Assembly: GCA_030830005.1 (NCBI GenBank)
Contig: JAURNV010000003.1
Coordinates: 1 to 64,000 of the forward strand
From: Flavobacteriaceae bacterium
GTDB lineage: Bacteria > Bacteroidota > Bacteroidia > Flavobacteriales > Flavobacteriaceae
Direction: 5' to 3'
Length of the DNA stretch: 64,000 nt
The notes under the pieces: generated by a model
Seen by the model: the letters and a program-made list of their open reading frames with translations, nothing else
Databases searched by the model: none
Told to the model about the DNA's origin: nothing
Translations under genes and position numbers: made by a program
Shown: piece after piece, positions 20,572 through 30,324 of the stretch
How the letters are laid out: each line of letters opens with the position of its first letter
Numbering within the stretch: position 1 is the first letter of the stretch

Positions 20572-20967
20572 TTATTCTATGGCATAGACAACCCCAACTT
20601 TGTAATATTTGTTGCCATCAACAAAAATAATCGTGTTCTGTTTTATTTTATTAAAGTAATCAAAGAGCTCCCAATCATCAAACTTATCTTTTTTATAATA
20701 TGCTTTACTATTTTTTAAAATCTTTTTTAGTCTTGTTGATTTATGCTTTTTTAAAGTATTTTTTTTGATGGTGTCTTCAACAATAAAAAATGTAATATCC
20801 TCTTTATTATCATAGTCTTTTATGGTATAATAAAAATAATCTTTTAAGGGATGTTTTCTTTTTTGTAATAGCTTATCGTCATATTTGATAAACAAGGTAT
20901 CACATTTTTCTTGTCCAAAAGCACAAAAACTAAATGCGATTACTAAAAGTGATATTGTTGTTTTCAT
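20572..20967 (-). CDS. Small secreted protein, candidate partner/immunity protein
   Basis: 131 aa with signal peptide MKTTISLLVIAFSFCAFGQ; 4-nt overlap with the upstream metallopeptidase-like gene. Confidence 0.6.
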   Translation of the reverse strand: MKTTISLLVIAFSFCAFGQEKCDTLFIKYDDKLLQKRKHPLKDYFYYTIKDYDNKEDITFFIVEDTIKKNTLKKHKSTRLKKILKNSKAYYKKDKFDDWELFDYFNKIKQNTIIFVDGNKYYKVGVVYAIE

Positions 20968-22547
20968 TCTTTTTGACAGTTTTTTGTGGTATCGTGATAG
21001 TATGTTTGTAAAGCATTTTTTAGGGCTGCCTTTTCTTCTTCAGTCAAATCCAAATAGGCTTGAACATCGTGCTCTTTTAAGCCCTGCCATGCAAGGGCTT
21101 GATAAAAATTATCAGAAAGAGGTTTTGCTCCATCATTCGAGAGATAATCATAATCTTTAGTTAAAACAGTTTTATGAAATTCCTTTAATGCCTCTGCAAT
21201 CGAACTTACATACAACTCTGCCATGGTTTCGTGTTGAGGAGTTGCATTAAAATTACCCTCTTTAAATTTCTCATATGTCGTTTTAAAATCCAATTCCTCT
21301 TGTGTTAATTCAGATGTTGTATTTAATTTTCTAAACATATCTGCATGAACATATTCGTGTATTAAAGTTCTAGCTACAGACAAAACACTTCTCCCTTTTG
21401 CTTTATCGGTACTAATAAATATTTTTATTTGATTTCCCCCCTTTTTATAGGATGTAATTCCATTAACAAATTTATTATGCGTTTGAGAAAAAACCTTTTC
21501 TTCCGATATTATCAGAACATCAAACTCTGAGCCATCACCTTTAAACTGGTTTAAAATTTTATCAGTAAAATCAGTACCACTTTCTCGTAATTTCTCATAC
21601 ACACAAAGTGCCTTGCCTGTAAGCTTGTTAAAGATTTTGTCGTCTTCCTCTTCAGCAAAATTAGTATCACATCCATGTAAAGGGTCATCACATGGAAAAA
21701 TTTCAGCCTCACTTCCACTGCTGCCAGACGGGTCACTTCCGCTAGAACTACCAGTACCCCCGCCACCGGCGCCAAAACGACCAGTTGTAGGCCCTGAAAA
21801 AGAACCACCTCGAACACTAACACCTCTATTACTAACTCGCCTGCCTATGTTACTAATATTACCAAGTTTTCCATAAACGCTAACTTCATCTAATTGGCTA
21901 TCAGAATAAATCCAACAGTCCCACCTTGGCATTTCTTCAGCTACTGTTTTAGCAGTAAACGAAAGAGACCTTTTTGTTGCACCAACACTATCTTTTGATT
22001 TTTGGTCTTTTGATACCACAAACTGAGAAACAAATTCTCCGTTTTTAAGTCGGTAGCCATTAACAAAGTTCCCTGATAAATCTGTAATACCTACAATACC
22101 CGAAAATTTTTCATCCCCAATGGATTTATCTTCTGCAGCATTTATCAAAAATCCAAGCACACTATCCTGAACTTTTACTAAGAATGCTGTACTCTCTACT
22201 TGTGGGTTTTTTAACTGCGCTTTAAGCGTTGGTATTTTATGCTTAGTGTTTTCAACATCCTCAAAAACAAGGGAATTAGCATCAACACCCACTAAAAAAT
22301 CGGAGCTTGCATTCAACGTACCCAATCCATCGCCTTCATGTGAAGGCTTCTCGGGCTTTATCTCATTTACAAAAAATAAGGCTTCTTCAAAATTTAATTG
22401 TTGATACTTCCCTAAAGATGCTCCGACAATGTCATCATTTGCTGTTTCATTAGCAATATCATCAATAACATCTTCACTGTTACATGTCACAAAAATGAAA
22501 GAAACAAAAGCAATAAGTAGTAATTTAATATCTATAAGATTTCTCAT
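20964..22547 (-). CDS. Lipoprotein with C-terminal zincin-like (HExxH) domain, candidate toxin
   Basis: 527 aa; lipobox FVTC, Gly/Ser-rich linker (GGGGTGSSSGSDPSGSSGS), TLIHEYVHADMFRKL and distal HETMAELY. Confidence 0.7.
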   Translation of the reverse strand: MRNLIDIKLLLIAFVSFIFVTCNSEDVIDDIANETANDDIVGASLGKYQQLNFEEALFFVNEIKPEKPSHEGDGLGTLNASSDFLVGVDANSLVFEDVENTKHKIPTLKAQLKNPQVESTAFLVKVQDSVLGFLINAAEDKSIGDEKFSGIVGITDLSGNFVNGYRLKNGEFVSQFVVSKDQKSKDSVGATKRSLSFTAKTVAEEMPRWDCWIYSDSQLDEVSVYGKLGNISNIGRRVSNRGVSVRGGSFSGPTTGRFGAGGGGTGSSSGSDPSGSSGSEAEIFPCDDPLHGCDTNFAEEEDDKIFNKLTGKALCVYEKLRESGTDFTDKILNQFKGDGSEFDVLIISEEKVFSQTHNKFVNGITSYKKGGNQIKIFISTDKAKGRSVLSVARTLIHEYVHADMFRKLNTTSELTQEELDFKTTYEKFKEGNFNATPQHETMAELYVSSIAEALKEFHKTVLTKDYDYLSNDGAKPLSDNFYQALAWQGLKEHDVQAYLDLTEEEKAALKNALQTYYHDTTKNCQKE

Positions 22548-22704
22548 GATTCAGGGTTTAGCAACCCCAAAAACCAACTTTATCTATAGAAAAGCCGCCT
22601 AGAAATGCACAAAAAGTAGGTTTATCGGGGTTTTGTTCAGGGTCAAGTTAACAAAAAAATAATACAACATCAATAAAATTCGTAATTTGCTAAGAAATTA
22701 CGCC

Positions 22705-23880
22705 ATGAAAAAGTTAACTTCTACCCTCAAAGTCACTTTTTTTATTCTCGTTTTATTTGTTGCTGGGTTGTTTGCTACGGGCTATGGGTATTTAATTGAA
22801 CTAGGAGTAAAAGTTGTTGAATTGGGCAGAGCTACTGCTGGACTTGAAGATTATATTCATTTTGATGTCCGTGAAATTTCAAAAAGCAATCTTCCACAAC
22901 CATGGGAATTACACAAAAACTATAATACTGTCCCTGCAACAGATGCGCTAAATAAACTGCATAAAGACCACAAAACTGTTGCTTTTCTTATCTTTAAAAA
23001 CGACGCTATTTGGCACGAACAATACTTTGAAGGGTTTAATGATAGCAGCAAAACCAATTCATTTTCGATGGTCAAAACCATTGTAGCAGCTTCATTAGCT
23101 AAAGCTATTGAAGAAGGCGATGTTAAGAGTTTTGATCAAAAGGCCAAAGACTTTTTGCCTTGGCTGAAAGGGCCCTATGCTAATGAAGTGACCGTTGGAA
23201 ATTTAGCCACAATGTCTTCTGGATTAGAGTGGGAAGAAAATTACGACAATTTATTAACCATCACCCCACGAACCTACATTACTCGTGATATTACACGTGT
23301 GATGAAAAGCATTCCTATCAACGATGTTCCTGGAAAACGGTTTGTTTATCAAAGCGGGAGTACGCAACTATTATCATTGGTTCTAACGGCCGCTACAGGA
23401 GAGTCCATTTCAGATTTGGTGCAACGGTATTTTTGGAATCCGCTAGGGGCACACGCTGATGCGAATTGGCGGTTAGACTCTGCAAATAAAGGGGTAGAGA
23501 AGTCGTATTGCTGTTTTAATTCTAATGCTCGGGACTTTGCTCGCTTTGCTGCTTTGTTTAAAAATGGAGGGAAGTGGAATGGCGAACAAATCATTAATTC
23601 TGAATATGTTCAAAAATCGGTTACTCCTCAATTTGAAAATGGTAAAGACTACGGCTACGGCTGGTGGTTGGGCACTCATATGGGCAAACGTTTTTTTAGC
23701 ATGCGCGGACACAATGGGCAGTATGCTATTGTATTCCCCGAAGACGATGTTATTGTGGTTCGTCTGGGACACCAACAACTCCCCGATTTGCCTAATGAGA
23801 GGCACTCGGCAGATTATTTAGGCTATATGGAAGAAGCCTTTGCCATGCTTGCTTATGAAAACAACAGCCCCAACCCTTGA
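22705..23880 (+). CDS. Serine hydrolase, class C beta-lactamase family
   Basis: SFSMVKTIVAASLAKAIEEG (SxxK), YQSGSTQLLS, RGHNGQYA; start placed at MKKLTSTLKV. Confidence 0.9.
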   Translation: MKKLTSTLKVTFFILVLFVAGLFATGYGYLIELGVKVVELGRATAGLEDYIHFDVREISKSNLPQPWELHKNYNTVPATDALNKLHKDHKTVAFLIFKNDAIWHEQYFEGFNDSSKTNSFSMVKTIVAASLAKAIEEGDVKSFDQKAKDFLPWLKGPYANEVTVGNLATMSSGLEWEENYDNLLTITPRTYITRDITRVMKSIPINDVPGKRFVYQSGSTQLLSLVLTAATGESISDLVQRYFWNPLGAHADANWRLDSANKGVEKSYCCFNSNARDFARFAALFKNGGKWNGEQIINSEYVQKSVTPQFENGKDYGYGWWLGTHMGKRFFSMRGHNGQYAIVFPEDDVIVVRLGHQQLPDLPNERHSADYLGYMEEAFAMLAYENNSPNP

Positions 23881-24577
23881 ACATATCCTGTTTTTAGACA
23901 TTGAGACGGTTCCCGAAGCGCCTGATTTCAACTTGCTTGCTTCTGAAACCCAAGAACTGTATGCTGCCAAAACCGCTTATAAGCGGAAAGAAGATGACCT
24001 TAATGCCGAGGAGTATTATCGTCGTGCGGGTATTTGGGCAGAGTTTGGAAAAATTGTGTGTATTTCGGTTGGTTTTGTAACCAATACAACAGATGGGCGT
24101 CAATTTAGGGTACGCAGTTTTTCGGGTGAAGAGGCTATACTTCTTACGGGGTTTCGTGAGCTTCTCGACGTTCATTTTTCACAATCTAACCACCGCCTTT
24201 GTGCACACAACGGGAAAGAGTTTGACTTTCCCTATATAGCACGACGTATGCTAAAGCATCAAATGGAATTGCCTTATTTACTACAACTTATGGGTAAAAA
24301 ACCTTGGGAAGTTCCTCATTTGGATACTTTGGAGCTTTGGAAATTTGGTGACTTTAAGCATTATACCTCCCTCAAGCTTTTGGCGCATTTTTTTGATATT
24401 CCCTCGCCCAAAGACGACATGAATGGATCTGATGTAGCGCGTGTCTATTATGAAGAAGACGATCTTGAACGAATTGTACGTTACTGCGAAAAAGATGTAG
24501 TTACCTTAGCTAAAGTGTTTTTAAAACTCACCGTTCAACCTGAACTTAAAGAAAGTGAGATTGTATATGTAGCTTAA
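23855..24577 (+). CDS. Predicted 3'-5' exonuclease (DnaQ/PolB-like RNase H fold)
   Basis: ILFLDIETVPEAPDF (DxE), LCAHNGKEFDFPYIARRM, YCEKDVVTLAKVFL. Confidence 0.85.
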   Translation: MKTTAPTLEHILFLDIETVPEAPDFNLLASETQELYAAKTAYKRKEDDLNAEEYYRRAGIWAEFGKIVCISVGFVTNTTDGRQFRVRSFSGEEAILLTGFRELLDVHFSQSNHRLCAHNGKEFDFPYIARRMLKHQMELPYLLQLMGKKPWEVPHLDTLELWKFGDFKHYTSLKLLAHFFDIPSPKDDMNGSDVARVYYEEDDLERIVRYCEKDVVTLAKVFLKLTVQPELKESEIVYVA

Positions 24578-24626
24578 AAGTAATTAACCGCTTTGAATTC
24601 TGTATTTTTGTAGGAATAACTTAATT

Positions 24627-25058
24627 ATGGACACATTGATTTCATTGCATTCTACCGTAGCATATGTAGTACTAGCTTTTTTAGTCTTATCCTTTGTTAA
24701 TGCCTTAACGGGGGTTTTGGTCAGTCGTGGTTTTGGCAGCAGAGACTTTCGGCTTTCGCTTTTTGGTCTTATATTTTCCCATATTCAACTGCTTTTGGGT
24801 GTTGTCGTGTATTTTGTTTCTCCCTATTTTTCGGCATGGGAAAATGGCATGGGGGCTGTAATGAAAGACGCCACGCTACGCTTATTTTTGGTAGAACATC
24901 CAACTACTAATGTTCTAGCTATTGTACTAATTACCATGGGTTGGTCGTTACATAAGAAAGCTACAAACAGTAGAAAAAAATTCTTTAGAATTGCTGTTTT
25001 TTACGGACTTGGCCTGCTGTTGTTGCTTAGCAGGATCCCTTGGCAGCAGTGGCCATAA
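24627..25058 (+). CDS. Conserved membrane protein, four predicted TM
   Basis: 143 aa hydrophobic; TATTTTTG at 24603-24610 upstream. Confidence 0.65.
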   Translation: MDTLISLHSTVAYVVLAFLVLSFVNALTGVLVSRGFGSRDFRLSLFGLIFSHIQLLLGVVVYFVSPYFSAWENGMGAVMKDATLRLFLVEHPTTNVLAIVLITMGWSLHKKATNSRKKFFRIAVFYGLGLLLLLSRIPWQQWP

Positions 25059-25063
25059 AAAAA

Positions 25064-25087
25064 GAAAGCACCTTAAAAGGCGCTTTC
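25064..25087. terminator. Hairpin, possible terminator
   Basis: GAAAGCACCTT-AA-AAGGCGCTTTC with one mismatch, preceded by an A7 tract; weak T tract on + side. Confidence 0.4.
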
Positions 25088-25215
25088 CTATAACCAACCA
25101 TATTAAACTATGAAAAACTAATAAGCAATATTTTGCTTCACGTTTACACTTGCAAGTTAACACGAGTATGTATTTCAATTTGTGAAACATATGTTAAAGT
25201 ATTTTAAAAAAAATA

Positions 25216-26220
25216 ATGCTTAAAATGGCTGATTTTTCAAAAATTGCCGTTCTTGGGAGCGGTAGCTGGGCAACGGCATTAGTGAAAATTTTATGCGAAA
25301 ATAATGCTATCGTCGGTTGGTACATGCGCAACGAAGCCATACAACATCATTTGATTAAAGAAGGACATAATCCTGATTACCTCAGCAGCGTGGAGTTTAA
25401 TACTCAACAATTAGACATTTATACAGACTTAAATGATATTGTTTCACAATATGATGTCTTAATTGTTGCTATTCCTTCGTCATACATAGATGCATCGTTA
25501 AAGGCCTTAACGCAAAGGCTTGAGAACAAGGTTATTTTTTCTGCAGTTAAGGGAATTGTCCCTGAGGAAAAAATACTTGTTGGTCATTATTTTTCTGCCA
25601 AATATGAGGTTCCGGAAGCACAAATAGGAGTAATAACGGGGCCTTGTCATGCAGAAGAAGTTGCACTAGAACGTCTGTCCTATCTAACAGTAGCTAGCAC
25701 CAATATAGCATTGGCAAATCAAATGAAATCTAAGTTAGATTGTGGCTATATCAACACTACGGTTTCTGATGATGTCGTTGGCACTGAATATGCTGCTACG
25801 CTGAAAAACATTTATGCTATTGCGGTAGGCATGGCGCATGGGTTGGGTTACGGAGACAACTTTATTAGTGTGCTCATTAGCAGCGCAATGCGTGAAATGA
25901 AACGTTTTACCAAACATGTAAACAAGAAAAAAAGGAATATCAACAAATCTGCTTATCTTGGAGATATGCTCGTAACGGCTTATTCTGTATTTAGCCGCAA
26001 CAGAATGCTTGGTAATATGATTGGAAAGGGCTACACGGTAAAGGCCGCTCTTATGGAAATGACAATGGTTGCCGAAGGTTATCACGGCACAAAGGCAGTA
26101 TATGAATTGGTACAGGCGAAGGAAGAAAAGTATCCTATTTTGCACTGTGTATATGAAGTGCTTTACAAACAAGCCTCGGTAAAAAGAAAAATGAAAGCGC
26201 TGAGCCAAGTACTTAGCTAG
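25216..26220 (+). CDS. gpsA: NAD(P)-dependent glycerol-3-phosphate dehydrogenase
   Basis: VLGSGSWATALVKIL, ITGPCHAEEVALERLSY, AATLKNIYAIAVGMAHGLGYGDN. Confidence 0.94.
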   Translation: MLKMADFSKIAVLGSGSWATALVKILCENNAIVGWYMRNEAIQHHLIKEGHNPDYLSSVEFNTQQLDIYTDLNDIVSQYDVLIVAIPSSYIDASLKALTQRLENKVIFSAVKGIVPEEKILVGHYFSAKYEVPEAQIGVITGPCHAEEVALERLSYLTVASTNIALANQMKSKLDCGYINTTVSDDVVGTEYAATLKNIYAIAVGMAHGLGYGDNFISVLISSAMREMKRFTKHVNKKKRNINKSAYLGDMLVTAYSVFSRNRMLGNMIGKGYTVKAALMEMTMVAEGYHGTKAVYELVQAKEEKYPILHCVYEVLYKQASVKRKMKALSQVLS

Positions 26221-27232
26221 CAGAAGTAAACTGTTTTAAGAAGCGAACATCATTTTCATAAAACAAGCGTATGTCCTCGATTTGATACAGCAACATTGCC
26301 ATGCGCTCTAATCCCATACCAAAAGCAAATCCAGAAAATTCTTCTGAATCAATTCCGCAATTCGATAACACATTTGGGTCTACCATGCCACAACCCATAA
26401 TTTCGAGCCACCCTGTCCCTTTGGTGATTCGATAATCTGCTTCGGTATTTAGTCCCCAATAAATGTCTACTTCTGCACTAGGCTCTGTAAATGGAAAATA
26501 GGATGGTCGCAAGCGAATTTCAGCCGTTCCGAAAATAGCTTTAGTAAAATACAATAAGGTTTGCTTTAGGTCAGCAAATGATACGTTTTTATCGATGTAA
26601 AGTCCTTCTATTTGATGAAACACACAGTGAGATCGTGCAGAAATAGCTTCATTTCTAAATACGCGTCCTGGTGATAAAATCCGTATTGGCGGTTGATTAG
26701 CTTCCATGTGGCGAACCTGAACAGAGGAGGTGTGCGTGCGTAACATTACATCAGGGTTTGTCTGTACAAAAAAAGTGTCTTGCATGTCCCGTGCGGGGTG
26801 ATGTTCAGGCAAATTAAGCGCAGTGAAATTATGCCAGTCATCTTCTACCTCAGGGCCAGAAGACAACCCATATCCAATCTTATTAAATACTTCTATAACC
26901 TTATCTCGAACAATACTTATGGGGTGATGAGCCCCCAATGGCATAGGTTGCCCTGGGCGAGTAATATCTCCTAAAACACTTTTAAAATTTCCACTATCAT
27001 TAAGTGCTATCTGAAGGTCATTTACTTTGTTTTGGGCGGCTGTTTTAAGCTGATTAAGGAGCTGCCCGTATTCCTTTTTTTGATCATTGGGAACGTTCCT
27101 AAAATCAGCAAAAAGTTTGGTGATATGCCCTTTCTTACCTAAATAGGTAATGCGGAATTGCTCAATTTCATCGATTGAGGTGCTTGCAAATGCCGCAACA
27201 TCATTAATATGTCCTTTTATGGAGTCAATCAT
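26213..27232 (-). CDS. pheS: Phenylalanine--tRNA ligase alpha subunit
   Basis: MRLTHTS-like MLRTHTSSVQVRHM, RPSYFPFTEPSAEVDI, GFAFGMGLERMAML; start placed at MIDSIKGH. Confidence 0.96.
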   Translation of the reverse strand: MIDSIKGHINDVAAFASTSIDEIEQFRITYLGKKGHITKLFADFRNVPNDQKKEYGQLLNQLKTAAQNKVNDLQIALNDSGNFKSVLGDITRPGQPMPLGAHHPISIVRDKVIEVFNKIGYGLSSGPEVEDDWHNFTALNLPEHHPARDMQDTFFVQTNPDVMLRTHTSSVQVRHMEANQPPIRILSPGRVFRNEAISARSHCVFHQIEGLYIDKNVSFADLKQTLLYFTKAIFGTAEIRLRPSYFPFTEPSAEVDIYWGLNTEADYRITKGTGWLEIMGCGMVDPNVLSNCGIDSEEFSGFAFGMGLERMAMLLYQIEDIRLFYENDVRFLKQFTSAS

Positions 27233-27288
27233 CGAGGCAAAAATACACATTCCCACAATAGTAACCCCACATGAATTAAATCTATGCG

Positions 27289-27296
27289 TACATTTG
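27289..27296 (+). promoter_or_regulatory. Bacteroidetes-type -7 element TACATTTG
   Basis: TACATTTG ending 4 nt before the cvpA-like ATG at 27301. Confidence 0.45.
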
Positions 27297-27300
27297 TGCT

Positions 27301-27825
27301 ATGCCGTTGAACTATATTGATCTTGCCGTGGTCTGCTTGCTTTTCTACGGGCTCATTCGTGGAACATTTCGTGGGTTTTTTGTCGAAATAGCCTCGCTCT
27401 TAGCATTAGTACTGGGTGTCTTTGGAGCCTTACATTTTTCCAGTTTCACAGCAAGTATTCTATCTCGTTATATCACTTGGGAGTACCTTTCGCTTTTGGC
27501 CTTTGCCTTGACTTTTGTGGCAATTATTATTGGAGTGGCGTGGATAGGAAAACTCCTTACTAAATTGGCAAAAGTAATTTTACTTGGTTTTTTAAATCGG
27601 TTTTTAGGCGCACTATTTGGCATGTGCAAATGGTTGGTTATTTGTGGTGTTATAATATGGATCTTGGGTCAAATAAACACTTTTGTGCCTTTTTTGCCTG
27701 AGGAGCTTACTAAAACGTCTTTGTTTTTTGAGCCCTTACAAAACTTGGGGGCTTATCTCTTTGAACAAATCAATTCCGAAAAAAATATCATTGAAGAGCT
27801 TCCTCCTGTTCTAATACAAAGCTAA
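27301..27825 (+). CDS. CvpA family protein
   Basis: 174 aa; YIDLAVVCLLFYGLIRGTFRGFFVEIASLLALVLGVFGA. Confidence 0.88.
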   Translation: MPLNYIDLAVVCLLFYGLIRGTFRGFFVEIASLLALVLGVFGALHFSSFTASILSRYITWEYLSLLAFALTFVAIIIGVAWIGKLLTKLAKVILLGFLNRFLGALFGMCKWLVICGVIIWILGQINTFVPFLPEELTKTSLFFEPLQNLGAYLFEQINSEKNIIEELPPVLIQS

Positions 27826-28570
27826 TGTGCTTAATACTACTTCTTGGAATCCAGCCCACCGCGCCATTCGGCAATCGAATTTTAACCCAATCCTCTACGT
27901 CTTCTTGAATAAAAACCTTTGTCCCCTCATGAAGTGTTAATAGCACTTCGGAGCGCAAATTAGGCTCTGCCCTAAACGATTCTTCTGCAGTAAAAACAAT
28001 TGCAGGACGAGTGTTTACGCGGATGTTTTTTTGCTGAATAGCAAAGAAAAGTGACAATACTGCGCATATAATTAAAAGAAAAAAACCGCTGAAAAAAAGA
28101 CGTTTGTTGCCGCTATTTAAGGCCTTTAAATAAAGGAAAAATAAAAGTCCCGCCATCCAAACGCTTGCCACAACAACAATACTCCAGCCTCGAACCGTTG
28201 TTAAAAACAACAGCTTTTCAGTTGCCTTTTTAATATCACTTTCAGGGAGTGGCGAAAAACGGTCTAAGGTCATATTTTGAGCAAACGTCAAATTGTTCAG
28301 CACTTGAGCGTTGTTAGGGTCCAGCAGCAATGCTTTTTCATAATTCAAGATACTCGGTCCAACTTCATTTCGTTTGTAATGCGCATTTGCCAAATTAAAA
28401 TACAGTTCTGCCGAATGTACCCCTTGTGAGCTTATGGAATCATAATATGAAATGGCGCGACTATAATCGCCTTGATTATAGGCGGCGTTTCCTTCACGAA
28501 ATAGATCTTCAGGAGATTGCCCATAGCCCACGAATACCATAAAAAGTGCAATAAGTGAAGTCTTTTTCAT
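27788..28570 (-). CDS. batE: BatE-like TPR protein with C-terminal SH3 domain
   Basis: TPR N-terminus (AAYNQGDYSRAISYYDSI), TM, SH3-like C-terminus; last in Bat operon. Confidence 0.85.
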   Translation of the reverse strand: MKKTSLIALFMVFVGYGQSPEDLFREGNAAYNQGDYSRAISYYDSISSQGVHSAELYFNLANAHYKRNEVGPSILNYEKALLLDPNNAQVLNNLTFAQNMTLDRFSPLPESDIKKATEKLLFLTTVRGWSIVVVASVWMAGLLFFLYLKALNSGNKRLFFSGFFLLIICAVLSLFFAIQQKNIRVNTRPAIVFTAEESFRAEPNLRSEVLLTLHEGTKVFIQEDVEDWVKIRLPNGAVGWIPRSSIKHISFVLEQEEALQ

Positions 28571-28572
28571 AG

Positions 28573-30324
28573 TTATAGTTGTTTATCCATTTGGGTGATG
28601 GCATCTACCGCAGTGGCATAATCTTGTTCGATACTGCTTCGTGAACTTGGCGTATAACGGGCAAATTCACAATTTGTCAGTACACGAATAAACAAATTGA
28701 CTGTTTGTGGATCAACTCCTTTTTCTGTCAGTAGGGCTTCCATCTTTTCTTTGCTAAATTCAGAAGTCTGAATATGAAGACGGGCTTTTACGTAGTTGTG
28801 AAGTGCAGCTTCTAATGAAACATAAAAATCTACAGAATCTGCCATACTGCGTTTTGCCTTACCCAAGTATTTTTTGACCAATCGGGCGTTATGGCGTTGA
28901 GCCGCAAGAGCCGCATTAGGTTTCCGTTTTCGTAATGACATGAACAACACAATCAAAAATATTGGTAAAAACATTAGAAAATAAAACCTCTTGCTCCCCA
29001 AAAAAGGTTTTTTAGCTTTAGATATAAAGGTTGTGCGCTGCGAAATAAATTGGAAGGAATTAGAAAGGCTTGACACTTCAGCAGCAGGGTTTGGAGCACT
29101 TGACGCTACATCGAAAGCCTTAGGCCCTTCTATAACATCAACAATAATTTCTTTAGAATTTAATGTTTTATAGGTGTTTTCTTGTGGGTCGAAATACGAA
29201 AATGAAACTGAAGGAATGGGATACTTCCCTTGAAATTGAGGCACAAGGGTATAGGTGTTTTTCATAGACCCTCTCAGCCCTGAAAGTGTCGCGTTAACTT
29301 GCTCCGAATATTCGGGGTCATAACGTTCCAAAGCGCTAGGTGTTACAACTTCGGGTAATGAAAACAACTTTAAATTTCCATTTCCTTTTACCGTAAGTGT
29401 GGCTTGCAATGACTCAGATGCGTTTAGGGTAGTTTTAGAGGTTTCTATTTCCAACTCAAAAGAACCTACAGCACCATTAAAGTTATATGGCTTACCTTCT
29501 TCTGGAAAAGGCATCACTGTAAGGGTGCGCTTTCCTGCAGTAATAGTCCGTGAAACTTGAGTGTAAATTTGGTTTCCAAAAAAGTCGCGACGATTAGTAG
29601 GAACTTCTAGTTGTACATCTAATGTGAGTGGTGCAATAGGTAGTTTGCCAGCACGTTGTGGATATAAAATTGTTTGCTGCCATGCCACATAATTGTATTG
29701 TTTTCCTTTATACATTTCGCGGTCAATAGCCCGTCGGGAGGGAATATCTTGAGACCAAAAATCTTTGTATTCAGGCATATCTATTGGATTGACATCTGAT
29801 GGCCGAACATTTCCTCCAAAATAAAGTTTATACACTACCGTAACTGGCTCGTTAATGTAAACCTTGCTTTTTGATAGTTCTGCTACCAAATGAAGGTTTT
29901 GAGAGGCAATATAGTTAGGGTCATTTGGGTTTTTAGGAAGTTCCACGGCGTCATTTACCTGAATAGTTACCGCTGTGGTTTTGAACACCTCTCCGCCAAT
30001 TTCTATAGTGGCCTGACCAATAGGGACAACCCCTTTTTTTAGCGGAGTAAGTAAATAGGTATAGCTTTTTGTATAAGAGCGCTGCCCATTAACAAAAAGG
30101 TTGCTCACAGATTGACTCGGCCCTGCAACTATCCGGAATCCTTCAAATGAAGGCGGCTTAAAATTATCTCCATCTTTATTCATGGTGAACTCCACACGAA
30201 GTCGCTCATTAATGCCCAATTCGTTTTTGCTCACGGTGGTTTCAAATGTAACCTGAGCCATTAAGCTCGGTGAAATCACCGTCGCTAGAAGCAAACACCA
30301 AGTCCAAGCATTATTCATCACCAA
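28573..30324 (-). CDS. batD: BatD family protein
   Basis: 583 aa; TKSYTYLLTPLKKGVVPIGQATIEIGG; operon position. Confidence 0.9.
   Translation of the reverse strand: MVMNNAWTWCLLLATVISPSLMAQVTFETTVSKNELGINERLRVEFTMNKDGDNFKPPSFEGFRIVAGPSQSVSNLFVNGQRSYTKSYTYLLTPLKKGVVPIGQATIEIGGEVFKTTAVTIQVNDAVELPKNPNDPNYIASQNLHLVAELSKSKVYINEPVTVVYKLYFGGNVRPSDVNPIDMPEYKDFWSQDIPSRRAIDREMYKGKQYNYVAWQQTILYPQRAGKLPIAPLTLDVQLEVPTNRRDFFGNQIYTQVSRTITAGKRTLTVMPFPEEGKPYNFNGAVGSFELEIETSKTTLNASESLQATLTVKGNGNLKLFSLPEVVTPSALERYDPEYSEQVNATLSGLRGSMKNTYTLVPQFQGKYPIPSVSFSYFDPQENTYKTLNSKEIIVDVIEGPKAFDVASSAPNPAAEVSSLSNSFQFISQRTTFISKAKKPFLGSKRFYFLMFLPIFLIVLFMSLRKRKPNAALAAQRHNARLVKKYLGKAKRSMADSVDFYVSLEAALHNYVKARLHIQTSEFSKEKMEALLTEKGVDPQTVNLFIRVLTNCEFARYTPSSRSSIEQDYATAVDAITQMDKQL

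Noticed and set aside
21551-21876. Overlapping ORFs of about 90 aa inside the metallopeptidase-like gene
   Set aside because: Arise from the repetitive Gly/Ser linker region; the 527-aa frame explains the sequence.
25735-26208. 157-aa minus-strand ORF
   Set aside because: Fully antisense to gpsA; composition rich in H/C/F/Y typical of an antisense frame.
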